This document shows positions 1 through 8,742 of a DNA stretch of 64,000 nt, piece after piece. Made by a program: the position numbers and the translations under genes. The notes beneath the pieces were generated by a model. That model saw only the letters and a list, made by a program, of their open reading frames with translations. It did not search any database and had not been told where the DNA came from. Numbering within the stretch: position 1 is the first letter of the stretch; every line of letters begins with the position of its first letter. Source of the stretch: Candidatus Aquidulcis sp. (GTDB taxonomy: Bacteria; Chloroflexota; Anaerolineae; UBA4142); the NCBI GenBank assembly GCA_020723345.1, contig DYJA01000009.1:1-64000 (forward strand), in the 5' to 3' direction.

Positions 1-509
1 TGGAATGGGACGCGCCGCGCGCGATCAATCCGTACGGCGCGTCGAAACTCGCCGGCGAACGAATCGCGCAGACCTTGCTCGATCATTTTTACATCGTGCG
101 GACGGCGTGGCTGTACGCGGTGGCGCGCGAGAATTTCATCACGCGCGTGATCGCGCGGGCAATCGAAGATGGCGCGCTTGCATACGTCGACGACGAAATC
201 GGTAACCCGACCTACGCGCCGGACCTCGCGCGCGCCATCGCGGACCTGATCGAAACGAATCACTACGGCATCTATCATCTCGTCGCCGAAGGCGCCGCGT
301 CGCGCTACGATTGGGCGGCGCGGATTCTCCAACGCGCGGGCATGGGTCACATTCCGATCACGCGCGCCAAACTCGCCGATTTCAAGCGCGCGTCCACGCC
401 GCCGCGTAACGGCGCGCTCGCCAACGTTGCCGCCGCAAACACACTCGGCATCAAATTGCGCGCGTGGCAAGACGCGTTGGACGAGTACTTTACACTACGC
501 AACACGTAA
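1..509 (+). CDS. rmlD: dTDP-4-dehydrorhamnose reductase, 5' end cut by window
   Basis: C-terminal part of an RmlD-type short-chain reductase, the enzyme that reduces dTDP-4-keto-L-rhamnose with NAD(P)H in the last step of dTDP-L-rhamnose synthesis (cytoplasm). The frame enters at base 3. NPYGASKLAGE at the cut edge carries the Tyr-X3-Lys catalytic pair typical of the family; RTAWLY, GNPTYAPDLARAI and the C-terminal substrate-domain pattern follow. The Rossmann nucleotide-binding half lies outside the window. A glycosyltransferase gene follows after about 58 bases, as expected in a surface polysaccharide cluster. The 3' end runs directly into a heptamer-word hairpin. Family call is firm; a related 4-keto-sugar reductase is the only real alternative. 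Confidence 0.88.
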   Translation, partial: EWDAPRAINPYGASKLAGERIAQTLLDHFYIVRTAWLYAVARENFITRVIARAIEDGALAYVDDEIGNPTYAPDLARAIADLIETNHYGIYHLVAEGAASRYDWAARILQRAGMGHIPITRAKLADFKRASTPPRNGALANVAAANTLGIKLRAWQDALDEYFTLRNT

Positions 510-552
510 CACGCAGCACGTACTACGTATTGCGTATTACGTGTTGCGTATC
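487..552. repeat. Heptamer-word hairpin array (CGTRNTR family)
   Basis: About eight 7-nt units in a row (acgcaac, acgtaac, acgcagc, acgtact, acgtatt, gcgtatt, acgtgtt, gcgtatc), the second half being the reverse complement of the first. It fills the gap between the rmlD end and the next gene. Related arrays lie at 20597, 21401, 49757, 50824 and 51885. Confidence 0.8.
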
Positions 553-567
553 AATCTGAAATCGAAA

Positions 568-1506
568 ATGTTCTCCGTGATCATCCCCAACTGGAATGGC
601 ATCCGCCTGCAACTGCTTCCCACGTGCCTTGCCGCGCTTGATCGCCAAACCTATCGCGATTTCGAGAGCATCGTCGTCGACGATTGCTCGACTGACGACT
701 CGCGCGAATTTCTGGCGCGCGAATATCCGCGCGTCCGCGTCGTCGTCAACGAAAAGAATCTTGGCTTTGCGCCGTCGGTGAACGCCGGCATCCGCGCCGC
801 GCGCGGCGATGTCGTCGTTCTGCTGAACAACGACACGGAAGCCGATTCGGCTTGGCTCGCCGAAATCGCGCGCGCGTTCGCCGCGAATCCGCGCGCGGGA
901 ATGGTCGCGTGCAAACTGCGCCTCTTCGACAAACGCGATCACATTCACAGCGCGGGCGATTTTTATCGCGTCGACGGCGTTCCCGGCAACCGCGGCGTGT
1001 GGGAAAAAGACGACGGACAGCACGACGACGCGCGCGGCGTGTTCGGCGCGTGCGGCGGCGCGGCGGCGTACCGCAAGACGATGCTCGACGAAATTGGCGG
1101 CTTTGACGAAGCACTCGAAATGTACTGCGAGGACGTGGACTTGAATTGGCGCGCGCGGCTCGCGGGCTATGCCGTCGCGTACGCGCCGCGCGCGATGGTG
1201 TTTCACAAAGTCAGCGCGACCGGCGGCGGCGCGCTTGCCAGTTTCTTCGTTGGACGCAATTTCATCTGGGTCATCGCGAAAAATTATCCGAGCGGACTCT
1301 GGAAAAAATATTGGCGCAGAATTCTGCGCGCGCAACTGCAAATCACCTGGGACGCGCTCAAGAGTTGGCGCGGCGCGGCGGCGCGCGCGCGCTTGCGCGG
1401 ACAAATCGCCGGTGGGCTGGGTTTGCCGCGCTGGCTGGCGCGACGACGCGAGGTGATTCGCCGCGCGAGCGACGCGGAGATCGAGGCGGTGTTGGTCGCG
1501 TCATGA
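568..1506 (+). CDS. Family 2 glycosyltransferase (rhamnosyltransferase-like)
   Basis: A 312-residue GT-A fold glycosyltransferase of family GT2, expected to transfer a nucleotide-activated sugar to a growing cell-surface glycan at the cytoplasmic membrane face. SVIIPNWNG opens the nucleotide-binding domain, DDCSTDDS is the first Asp cluster, LLNNDTE is the metal-binding DxD equivalent, and CEDVDLNWRARLAG near residue 200 is the usual ED motif of the rhamnosyltransferase-like group. The ATG at 568 was chosen because upstream in-frame codons lie in a repeat hairpin and the protein begins right at the first beta strand. Its stop overlaps the start of the next gene (ATGA). The donor is unproven; rhamnose is suggested only by the adjacent rmlD. 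Confidence 0.85.
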   Translation: MFSVIIPNWNGIRLQLLPTCLAALDRQTYRDFESIVVDDCSTDDSREFLAREYPRVRVVVNEKNLGFAPSVNAGIRAARGDVVVLLNNDTEADSAWLAEIARAFAANPRAGMVACKLRLFDKRDHIHSAGDFYRVDGVPGNRGVWEKDDGQHDDARGVFGACGGAAAYRKTMLDEIGGFDEALEMYCEDVDLNWRARLAGYAVAYAPRAMVFHKVSATGGGALASFFVGRNFIWVIAKNYPSGLWKKYWRRILRAQLQITWDALKSWRGAAARARLRGQIAGGLGLPRWLARRREVIRRASDAEIEAVLVAS

Positions 1507-2213
1507 AATATTCAATCATTGAAAACGCGCAAGACAACCAAAACGCGAAACGCGCACTGCGCGCGCGGATCATCGCGGCGTACTCCGGGATTATCCGCGT
1601 CTACGCGTTCATCCGGTTCAAGATCATCCATCTGCGCTTCCTCGAAGAGATCGAACAATACCTGCCGGACGCGGGAACGATTCTCGACCTGGGTTGCGGC
1701 TTTGGCTTGTTCTCGCTGTACATGGCGGCGTGCAAACCGAACGCGCGCGTCGTCGGCTTGGACATCGACGCGCGACGCTTGCAAATCGCGCGCGACGCGG
1801 CAGAGAAACTCGGCATCCGCAACGCGTCGTTCGTCCAACATGATTTGCGCGATTGGCGACCCGAGCAAAGCATCGCGGGCGCGTACGCGCTCGACATTTT
1901 TCATCACTTGCCCGTCGAAAATGGCAATTGGTTGATCGCCGATTTGTTCGCGCGCCTCGAACCGGGCGGACGATTTTTGCTCAAGGACATTGACACGCAG
2001 CCGCGCGCGATGTTGTGGTTCACGTACCTGCTCGACGCGCTCATGTCGCCGCGCGACGATTTCCATTATCGTTCCGCGGGCGCGTGGCAGCGGCAACTCG
2101 CGACGAGCGGCTTTGCGCCGATTTTCGTCCACGACCTCTGGGACATTCTGCCGTACCCGCACATTCTTTTGATTTGCGAAAAATCAATCTTGGACGGGGA
2201 CAGACGCGGATGA
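1503..2213 (+). CDS. Class I SAM-dependent methyltransferase
   Basis: A 236-residue protein with a Rossmann-type SAM methyltransferase domain: ILDLGCGFG at residues 60-68 is motif I, VVGLDIDARRL is motif II, and the YALDIFHHLP stretch is the motif IV region. The C-terminus (LPYPHILLICEK) completes the core beta sheet. It starts in a 4-base overlap with the GT2 gene and its own stop overlaps the start of the GT-C gene, so all three are likely translationally coupled. The substrate is probably a sugar or lipid intermediate of the same glycan, inferred from context only. Confidence 0.8.
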   Translation: MKYSIIENAQDNQNAKRALRARIIAAYSGIIRVYAFIRFKIIHLRFLEEIEQYLPDAGTILDLGCGFGLFSLYMAACKPNARVVGLDIDARRLQIARDAAEKLGIRNASFVQHDLRDWRPEQSIAGAYALDIFHHLPVENGNWLIADLFARLEPGGRFLLKDIDTQPRAMLWFTYLLDALMSPRDDFHYRSAGAWQRQLATSGFAPIFVHDLWDILPYPHILLICEKSILDGDRRG

Positions 2214-4561
2214 ACGCGGATAGACAAAACAAATCTCCAATCTCCCATCTCCAATCTCCCCTCATTGTACTCCTTCTCTTCGCCTTCGCGCTCCGCCTGT
2301 TCCACGCCGCGAGTTTGCTGATGTGGGGCGACGAAGGTTTCAGTATTTTCTCCGCGAACCGCGATCTCTTGACGATCACGCTCGACACGACGACGATTGA
2401 TCCGCATCCGCCGCTGTACGCGTATCTCCTTCATTTTTATTTTGCGCTTGCGGGCTATTCCGAATTCGCGCTTCGCTTCTTCTCGATCTTTTTCGGGACC
2501 GCGACAATTGCGCTCGCGTGGGCAATTGGCAAGCGCATGTTCGACGCGCGCGTCGGCTTGCTTGCCGCGTGTTTCGCGACGATTGCGCCGTTCGCGGTGC
2601 AGTACTCGCAAGAAATTCGGATGTACGCGCTTGCGCTGTTTTTGACCGCGCTGGGGTTGTACATCTTTGTGCGGCTTTGTCATTTCGAGGAGCGGAGCGA
2701 CGAGAAATCTCAGCGCGGCTCAGAGATTTCTCGCTCTGCTCGCAATGACAAACGCGGATGGTGGCTCGCTTACGCGCTCACGATGCTCCTCGCGCTCTAC
2801 ACGCTGTACCACGCCGCGTTCCTCTTTCTCGCGACCGGACTTGCGCTCCTGCCGCAACTCAAAACGCGCCGCGCGTTCGTCGTGCGCTGGTGCGCCGTCG
2901 CGTTTGGCGTCGTCGCGATTTTTCTGCCGTGGCTGCTGTTCAAGTACGTCAGCGCGGCAGAGGGGATCAAAGATGTCGCAGGCGACACCGCACCGATGGA
3001 GCTCGCGCTGTTTCTCGCGCGCGGTTTCGCCGCGATTTCCGTCGGCACCACGATTCCGCTGAACAACGCGTTCATCCTCGCGGGCTTGTACGCCGCGCTC
3101 ATCGCGATGGCGATGCTGATCGCGCTCGCGACGCGTACCGCGAAAATGTACGACGCGCTCCTGCTCTTGCTGTCCACGATCCCAATCCTCGCGTACTATC
3201 CACTCTATCTCGCAATGCCGCTTTATCGCGGACGCTTGTTCGCGCTCGCGTGCATTCCGCTGATGTTATTGCTCGCGCGCAGTACGATGCTGATCGTCCA
3301 GCGCGCGCGACTCGCCGCGCTGCCAATCGCGCTACTCATCGCTGGTACAAGCGTGTATTCGGTCGGCAATTATTTCGTGAACTACAATCGCTACAGCGCA
3401 GTCGTCGAAGATTATCTACCCGCGATTCGCGAGATACAAGCGCGCGCGCAGCCCGGCGATTTCGTTTTGATTCACGCGTACTGGCAGCAAGGATATTTTC
3501 TGAGTTATTATCGCGGCGCGCCGATTGAGTACGGCGCGCTCGACAATCAGAACGATTTGACGCGCGCAATCGCGCAGCCGCGCCACGTGTGGGCAATCGT
3601 GCAAAATCTGCCGCATCACGGCGCAGAAGACTGGCTCGCGCAGAACGCGTTTCCGCTCGGCGAGCAGACGTACGGCAAGATGCGCGTGCTGGCATATCGC
3701 GCCGGCACGCCCGCGCGCGGCGAAGCGTTTGCCGCGCCCATCGTGTTCGACAACGGGATGCAACTGCTCGGCTATCACATCGACGACGCGCCAATTGAAA
3801 CGGGGCGCGGCATCGTCACCGTGCAACTCGATTGGCAAGCCGCGCGCAAGATCGCGGACGATTACGCGGTGAGCGTGCGCGTGACGAACGCGCGCGGCGA
3901 CATTGTTTGGGCGCGCGCGGACGCGCAACCGTCGAGCGGCACGCAGCCCACCTCGGCGTGGGAAGCCGGGCAGCGCGTCGCGGATCATCGCGCGCTGACG
4001 ATTCCGCCGGGTACGCCGCCGGGAAATTATGCGATTCAAATCGCGGTGTACGACGCGCAGAACGAGCGCGGCGCGAACATCGTCGCGCCGGAGAATCGGC
4101 GGGGGCGGACGATCACATTGGGGAACATCGTCGTCGAACGACGCGCCGCGCAAACGAATGCGCCAATTCCGCCGAACGATTTCAACGCGCGGTTCAACGA
4201 AATCGCGCTCGTCGGCTTGAGCAATCTGCCAAGTCAAATCGCGGCAGGCGATACTTTGCCGCTGACGCTGTACTGGCGCGCGACGGAGCCGCCGCCGCGC
4301 GATTATCTCGCGCTGATACAAGTTGTCGACGCGACTGGCGCGGTGCGCGCATCGGTGAAATATCGTCCCGCGAGCGAATCATTTCCGACGCGCGTGTGGA
4401 CGCCGCGTGAAACCTGGCTCGACAAAATCGCGTTGACGATTCCAGCCGATGCCGCGCTCGGCGAGGCAATCGTGTGGATCAATTTGCTTGACGAATCGTC
4501 GGGACGCGTGTTGGATCGGAACGCCGCAGAGTTGGCGCGGATCAAGATCGTCGCGCGATAG
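2210..4561 (+). CDS. GT-C membrane glycosyltransferase (family 39-like)
   Basis: A 783-residue polytopic protein of the ArnT/PMT type, which transfers sugars from polyprenyl-phosphate donors outside the cytoplasmic membrane. The first transmembrane segment is followed by WGDEGFS, the acidic catalytic or metal site of GT-C enzymes, and by HPPLYAYLLHFYF, the usual second signature. About eight to ten hydrophobic segments fill residues 15-400; the C-terminal half is a soluble beta-rich region seen in actinobacterial and Chloroflexota homologs. The ATG at 2210 overlaps the methyltransferase stop. Two repeats are translated as part of the protein: a heptamer array in the N-terminus (SPISHLQSP, 2231-2262) and a 71-base REP-like palindrome at 2679-2749 between membrane segments. 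Confidence 0.82.
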   Translation: MNADRQNKSPISHLQSPLIVLLLFAFALRLFHAASLLMWGDEGFSIFSANRDLLTITLDTTTIDPHPPLYAYLLHFYFALAGYSEFALRFFSIFFGTATIALAWAIGKRMFDARVGLLAACFATIAPFAVQYSQEIRMYALALFLTALGLYIFVRLCHFEERSDEKSQRGSEISRSARNDKRGWWLAYALTMLLALYTLYHAAFLFLATGLALLPQLKTRRAFVVRWCAVAFGVVAIFLPWLLFKYVSAAEGIKDVAGDTAPMELALFLARGFAAISVGTTIPLNNAFILAGLYAALIAMAMLIALATRTAKMYDALLLLLSTIPILAYYPLYLAMPLYRGRLFALACIPLMLLLARSTMLIVQRARLAALPIALLIAGTSVYSVGNYFVNYNRYSAVVEDYLPAIREIQARAQPGDFVLIHAYWQQGYFLSYYRGAPIEYGALDNQNDLTRAIAQPRHVWAIVQNLPHHGAEDWLAQNAFPLGEQTYGKMRVLAYRAGTPARGEAFAAPIVFDNGMQLLGYHIDDAPIETGRGIVTVQLDWQAARKIADDYAVSVRVTNARGDIVWARADAQPSSGTQPTSAWEAGQRVADHRALTIPPGTPPGNYAIQIAVYDAQNERGANIVAPENRRGRTITLGNIVVERRAAQTNAPIPPNDFNARFNEIALVGLSNLPSQIAAGDTLPLTLYWRATEPPPRDYLALIQVVDATGAVRASVKYRPASESFPTRVWTPRETWLDKIALTIPADAALGEAIVWINLLDESSGRVLDRNAAELARIKIVAR
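2679..2749. repeat. REP-like palindrome translated inside the GT-C gene
   Basis: Imperfect inverted repeat: gtcatttcgaggagcgg... on the left, ...cgctctgctcgcaatgac on the right, with aaatctc/gagattt inner arms. The reading frame passes straight through it, giving a charged loop (HFEERSDEK ... SARND). This GTCATTGCGAG-type palindrome is an interspersed element known from many bacterial genomes. Confidence 0.8.
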
Positions 4562-4617
4562 TGAGGGCGAAGCATTTTTCGTTCTGCCGCGGCAGAACGA
4601 AAAATGCTTCGCCCTTA
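4562..4617. repeat. Perfect zero-loop palindrome after the GT-C gene
   Basis: Two 28-base arms with one mismatch and no loop (tgagggcgaagcattttt... / ...aaaaatgcttcgccctta), centred at 4589/4590. It begins one base past the GT-C stop codon. It could act as a terminator-like hairpin, but the arms resemble the MITE-like element at 59070-59173 (GGGCGA-GCATT core). Confidence 0.75.
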
Positions 4618-4673
4618 CCTTGTGTTTTTCGTTTTTTCGGATAGAATAGGCAGCAAATCTTCGAGAATCAATT

Positions 4674-5477
4674 ATGCCAAACGCAACACCGTACCTTTCC
4701 GTCGTCATTCCTTGTTACAATGAGGAGAAAAACCTGGAGAACCGCGTCCTCGACGAAGTAGCGGAATTTCTTGCCGCGCAGAATTTTGCGTGGCAGGTGA
4801 TCATCGTCAACGACGAGTCGACGGATCGCAGTCGCGCGCTCGTGCAAGAGTTCGTGCGAACGCATCCGCAGTTCGCGTTGTTCGATATTCCACACGGCGG
4901 CAAACCCGCGGCGGTGTGGGCGGGGATTCAGCAAGCGCAAGGTGAAGCCGTCCTGCTGACGGACATGGATCAGTCCACGCCGATTCGCGAGTTGGGCAAA
5001 TTGCTGCCGTGGTACGAACAAGGATTCGATACGGTCATCGGATCGCGCGGCAGCGCGCGCGAAGGTTTCTCGATTGTGCGCAAGTTGGGCAGTTTCGTTT
5101 TTCGCAACGTGCGCGGGCTTTTGATTTTACGCAGCATCGGCGATACGCAATGCGGCTTCAAGTTGTTTCGGCGTCCTGTGTTGTCGTCACTTTTCCCGCA
5201 TCTCGAATTTTTCAGACGCGGCGGCAGATCGGTTGGTTGGCAAGTGACCGCGTACGATGTCGAACTGCTCTACTTGATCGGCAAAGCGGGTTATCGAATC
5301 AAAGAGGTGACGGTGGATTGGTACAATCGCGATCAGAGCGATACCAAGAGTCGCATCAAAGGCGAGTTGCCGCGCTATCTGCGCGAGTCGGCGGAGATGG
5401 GACAGGAAATTTTGCGCGTCAAGATGAATCAATGGCAGGGGATGTATGATGGAGTAGGCAAGATAAAAAGGGAGTGA
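4674..5477 (+). CDS. Dolichyl/polyprenyl-phosphate glycosyltransferase-like GT2
   Basis: A 267-residue GT2 enzyme resembling dolichyl-phosphate beta-glucosyltransferases, which load a sugar from a nucleotide donor onto a lipid phosphate at the inner membrane face. LSVVIPCYNEE (residues 8-18) starts the GT-A domain, VNDESTD gives the first acidic site, LLTDMDQSTP is the DxD-type motif, and GDTQCGFKLF followed by WQVTAYDVELLYL is typical of the DPM/ALG5 group. No C-terminal membrane helices are present, unlike GtrB. It would provide lipid-linked sugar to the GT-C enzymes in this window (2210-4561, 27003-31511), which is inference. The ATG at 4674 is the first in frame. Confidence 0.83.
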   Translation: MPNATPYLSVVIPCYNEEKNLENRVLDEVAEFLAAQNFAWQVIIVNDESTDRSRALVQEFVRTHPQFALFDIPHGGKPAAVWAGIQQAQGEAVLLTDMDQSTPIRELGKLLPWYEQGFDTVIGSRGSAREGFSIVRKLGSFVFRNVRGLLILRSIGDTQCGFKLFRRPVLSSLFPHLEFFRRGGRSVGWQVTAYDVELLYLIGKAGYRIKEVTVDWYNRDQSDTKSRIKGELPRYLRESAEMGQEILRVKMNQWQGMYDGVGKIKRE

Positions 5478-5520
5478 CAAATGACCAACAAGCAAATGCG
5501 ATAGTCTCAGTACCTAATTT

Positions 5521-6340
5521 TTGCCCAAACCGAAAGTTCTCAAGCATACTCCATCCGACAAGTTGTTGGATTGTTTCATCAATATCTTGGCGGGTGGAAC
5601 GGGTGTGGGCGAAGTCAACACGCGCGTGCGTCCCGATCAATCCGTCCAATGCGCCTTTGGTCGTCAGACCTGTGCCGAACAATCCACCATCAGCGATACG
5701 TTGAATGCTTGCGCCTCCGAGAATGCGCAGCAACTGCGTCAAGCGATTCAGATCATCTTATGCCAACACGGACAGAGTTATCGCCATGATTATGAAACTC
5801 AATGGCAGTTGTTGGATGTGGATGTCCCCGGCATGCCCGCAGGTCGTCTGGGCGAAGGCGTGACCAAGGGTTACTTCGCCCACCAGAAGAATCGCCGCGG
5901 TCGCCAGTTAGGACGCGTGTTGGCAACTTGGTATGATGAAATCATTGTCGACCGACTCTACGAGGGCAAGCGCCAACTTGATCACAGACTGATCGAACTG
6001 ATTATCTTGGCTGAAAATGCGCTGGAATTGACCGAAAATCAACGCAAACGCACGATTTTACGCATCGACGGCGGTGGCGGCGAAGACGACAACATCAATT
6101 GGGTTTTAGCGCGCGACTATCACCTGTTGGTCAAAGTGAAGAACTGGCGGCGCGCCAAAAGTTGCGCGCCTCCGTGACCCATGGGTACGCTGATCCGAAA
6201 GTGTCGGGACGCGAACTGGGTTGGGTTGAAAAACCGTATGCGTATGTGAAACCGACTCGCCAGTTGACCTTGCAAACGCTCAAAAAGAACGGAACTTGGC
6301 GAGTACGTACTTGTCTTTCCGTTGACCATTGCCGAGTGTA
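5521..6340 (+). pseudogene. DDE transposase remnant (IS4/IS1380-like), frameshifted
   Basis: The frame from 5521 encodes a DDE transposase: TISDTLNA, LDVDVPGMPAGR, GYFAHQKNRRGRQLGRVLATWYDEI and RIDGGGGEDDN are recognisable family blocks. The frame breaks in a run of four A at about 6157-6160; the homologous sequence continues one frame over (YADPKVSGRELGWVEKPYAYVKPTRQL) until about 6320 and then stops matching. So it has both a one-base frameshift and a lost C-terminus. No terminal inverted repeats could be assigned by eye. IS4-like is my best group; exact family needs an ISfinder comparison. Confidence 0.75.
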
Positions 6341-6500
6341 CTTGCACAGAATCGACAGGTTTGATCTGCTTGACGTGGCGTTTGTTCATGGAGACCTCCA
6401 TTAATCTTGGCAGATTTTTGGAGTATCTTGCCACGAACAAGCGCCGTTGTCATTTTTCAGTTAATGCGCGTTTCCATGATTCCTTCAACCGAATACCCCG
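6341..6500. other. Junction between two IS remnants, no gene seen
   Basis: Sequence after the first transposase loses similarity and before the IS1595-type remnant begins. No reading frame, hairpin or clear terminal inverted repeat could be supported here; probably scrambled IS ends. Confidence 0.5.
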
Positions 6501-7053
6501 CTGACAGATGAGCATACTGAAACTGACGAGATGTTTCAGAATGCGGGGAAAAAAAAGCGAGAAACACCGCGATCCGCTCGATCTACCACGCCGCCGCGCC
6601 AATAACCAACGCGGACGCGGAACGTATGAGAACGACCGTCCGCCTGTTGTCGGCACGATTGGGCGCGAGAGCGGGCAAGTCCGTTGGCGAGTCGTGCCCA
6701 ACACGATAGGTGAAATCTTGTAAGCCCATGTCCATCGGTTCACTCATGCCCAAGCGGTTGTCTACACCGATGAATCGAACAGTTACAATCACATCATTCG
6801 CACTCATGCCACGGTCGAGCATGGCATTCATGAATACGCCCGCGATGATGATGGCGATGGCATTCGCGAAGCGCATTGCAACACGGCAGAAGGCATGTGG
6901 ACCGATGTCCGCAATTTTCTACGCCCATTCAAAGGCGTCCACAAGAAATATCTTGCTGGCTACGTAGCGATTTGCGAATTTCGACGAAACCTGAAACGCA
7001 CTTCACCAATGTTTATTTCAGCACTTGTCACATTTCACTCTTTCTGTATTTGA
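6501..7053 (+). pseudogene. IS1595-family (ISXO2-like) transposase remnant
   Basis: Second decayed transposase directly downstream of the first. TDEMFQNAG is read from 6501; a frameshift in a run of eight A (about 6545-6552) moves the match to the frame of 6508 (HRDPLDLPRRRANNQRGRGTYENDRPP). An in-frame TAA at 6721 interrupts that frame, after which it resumes as VVYTDESNSYN ... HCNTAEGMWTDVRNFLRPFKGVHKKYLAGYV, the ISXO2-like DDE pattern with the final N/E region, ending at TGA 7051. One frameshift plus one nonsense codon make it inactive. Its end lies only 20 bases before the methyltransferase gene at 7073, so the element may have replaced that gene's original promoter region. Confidence 0.8.
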
Positions 7054-7072
7054 GCGATCGGAAGTATTTGAC

Positions 7073-7972
7073 ATGAACTTCAAGACACCGCAAATCCACG
7101 CGCTCGCGCCGCTCAACTGGGTGGATTACGAACTGCTCGATTCCGGCGACGGCGCGAAACTGGAACGCTTTGGGAAGTACATTCTCGTTCGTCCCGACAA
7201 AGGAATTCTCTGGCGACGTACTTTGGCGGCGGACATTTGGAAAAAAGCCGATGCGGAATTCGTGCCGACGGAATCGGGCGAGGGTCGCTGGGTGCGCAAA
7301 CGCGAAATACCGGAACGCTGGCTCGTCCGCTACGGTCGACTCGCGTTTTGGGCGCGGCTGACTCCGTTCCGCCACACCGGCATTTTCCCCGAGCAGGCGG
7401 CGCACTGGGACTGGATGATTGAAAAAATCAGTTTGGCGAAGCAGCCGGTCAGCGTGCTCAATCTTTTCGCGTACACCGGCATCGCGTCGCTGGCGGCGGC
7501 GAGCGCGGGCGCGAGCGTCACACACGTCGACGCGTCCAAGCCGACGATTGCGTGGGCGCGCGAGAACGCGGCAATCGCCGGACTCGCGGAGCGTCCGATC
7601 CGGTGGATTCTCGACGACGCGATCAAGTTCGCGCGGCGCGAAGGACGGCGCGGCAAACGGTACGACGGAATCATCATCGACCCGCCGGTGTTCGGTCGCG
7701 GACCCAGGGGCGAAGTTTGGCGATTTTCAAAATCATTTCCCGCGCTACTCGACGCGTGCAAAAATATTCTCTCGGAGCGACCGCTGTTCGTCGTCACGAC
7801 CGCGTACGAAGTCGCGGAGTCGTCGCTCTTGCTCGCGAATCTTTTGGCGGACTGGCTGGGATCGCGCGGCGGAAACATTTCGGCAGGTGAACTGATTCTG
7901 CTGCCGAAAAACGGCAACCGACCGCTTGCCACGTCGGTGTACGCGCGCTGGTCGCGCGAGGAAGCGTCCTGA
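7073..7972 (+). CDS. Class I rRNA-type SAM methyltransferase (RlmI/RlmK-like)
   Basis: A 299-residue cytoplasmic methyltransferase of the PF10672 type (relatives of 23S rRNA m5C/m2G methyltransferases RlmI and RlmL/K). An N-terminal beta-rich part (residues 1-100) precedes the SAM domain: VLNLFAYTGIASLAAASAGA is motif I and the post-I helix, VTHVDASKPTIAWARENA is motif II, and IIIDPPVFGRGPRGEVW gives the DPP motif IV used for base contact. There is no PUA domain, so it is not RlmI itself. The ATG at 7073 is chosen because it follows the IS remnant end; the ribosome site is weak (ggaag). It is followed by rlmE, consistent with a ribosomal RNA modification role. Confidence 0.8.
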   Translation: MNFKTPQIHALAPLNWVDYELLDSGDGAKLERFGKYILVRPDKGILWRRTLAADIWKKADAEFVPTESGEGRWVRKREIPERWLVRYGRLAFWARLTPFRHTGIFPEQAAHWDWMIEKISLAKQPVSVLNLFAYTGIASLAAASAGASVTHVDASKPTIAWARENAAIAGLAERPIRWILDDAIKFARREGRRGKRYDGIIIDPPVFGRGPRGEVWRFSKSFPALLDACKNILSERPLFVVTTAYEVAESSLLLANLLADWLGSRGGNISAGELILLPKNGNRPLATSVYARWSREEAS

Positions 7973-7984
7973 GCGGACTCTGCA

Positions 7985-8014
7985 TCCTGAGCGAAGCGGA
8001 GCAAAGTCGAAGGA
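7985..8014. repeat. CCTGAGCGAAG...GTCGAAGG interspersed repeat
   Basis: tcctgagcgaagcggagc followed by aaagtcgaaggac. Same family as the 20-base copy translated inside the argA-like gene (23955-23974) and a degenerate copy at 45768-45786. It sits between the methyltransferase and rlmE. Confidence 0.65.
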
Positions 8015-8032
8015 CGAAGAGGGAGTCGAAGG

Positions 8033-8674
8033 ATGCCGAAAGGTTGGCGCACCCAGCAAACCCAGGATCGCTTTTTTCGACAGGCGAAGCAAGACGGCTA
8101 TCGCGCGCGGTCGGCGTACAAATTGCTTGAGATCGACGAGCGATTTCGTTTGCTTCGCCCCGGCATCACCGTCCTCGATCTCGGCGCGGCACCGGGCAGT
8201 TGGAGCCAGGTCGTCGCGCAGCGCGCGCCGAAATGCAAAATCGTCGCGGTCGATCTTTTGGCGATGCAGCCGATCCCCGGCGTCGAGTTTATTCGCGGCG
8301 ACATGACCAAGCCGGAGTGCATCGCGCAAATTCAAGCCGCGCTGCTCGGCGGCGCGCACCTCGTCTTGTGCGACGCCGCGCCGAATACGACCGGCATCGC
8401 GCTCGTCGACCACGCCGGTTCGATCCGGTTGGGCGTCGCCGCGCTCCGGATCGCGCTGCAATTTCTAAAAGAAGGCGGCGCGTTCGTCGTCAAAATATTT
8501 CAAGGCGAAGACTTGAACCAGTTCGTCAAATTGACCAAGCAATATTTTCAGACCGTTCAAGTTTTTCGTCCGCAGGCATCGCGTCAGGAAAGTACCGAGC
8601 ATTTCGTCATTGGTTTGCGATTGCGTGATCGCGCATCGATCGCGGCGATGCCGATTGGGGAGGAGTGGGGATAA
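8033..8674 (+). CDS. rlmE: 23S rRNA uridine-2552 2'-O-methyltransferase
   Basis: A 213-residue RlmE/FtsJ protein, which methylates the 2'-OH of the A-loop uridine of 23S rRNA late in 50S assembly. The K-D-K-E tetrad is complete: RARSAYK (first Lys), LCDAAPN (Asp), FVVKIFQGED (second Lys) and SRQESTEHF (Glu). VLDLGAAPGSWSQV is the SAM motif I. Length matches the family (about 200-210). The ATG at 8033 follows a GAGGGAG Shine-Dalgarno-like run and precedes the conserved KGWRTQQTQDRFFRQAKQ start. Likely cotranscribed with the upstream methyltransferase. Confidence 0.93.
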   Translation: MPKGWRTQQTQDRFFRQAKQDGYRARSAYKLLEIDERFRLLRPGITVLDLGAAPGSWSQVVAQRAPKCKIVAVDLLAMQPIPGVEFIRGDMTKPECIAQIQAALLGGAHLVLCDAAPNTTGIALVDHAGSIRLGVAALRIALQFLKEGGAFVVKIFQGEDLNQFVKLTKQYFQTVQVFRPQASRQESTEHFVIGLRLRDRASIAAMPIGEEWG

Positions 8675-8691
8675 CGGCGACCTTGCAATTC

Positions 8692-8742
8692 TATGGTATA
8701 ATGACGTAGGGCAAATTTGAAATTTGCCCAACCGGAGTCATC
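8692..8742 (+). promoter_or_regulatory. Promoter and hairpin leader of the parA-like operon
   Basis: TATAAT at 8697-8702 is preceded by TG one base upstream (extended -10, tatgg-TATAAT); no good -35 is seen. The leader then holds a palindrome with 10-base arms and a 1-base loop (gggcaaattt / aaatttgccc, 8709-8729) shortly before CCGGAGTC and the ATG at 8743. Confidence 0.65.
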
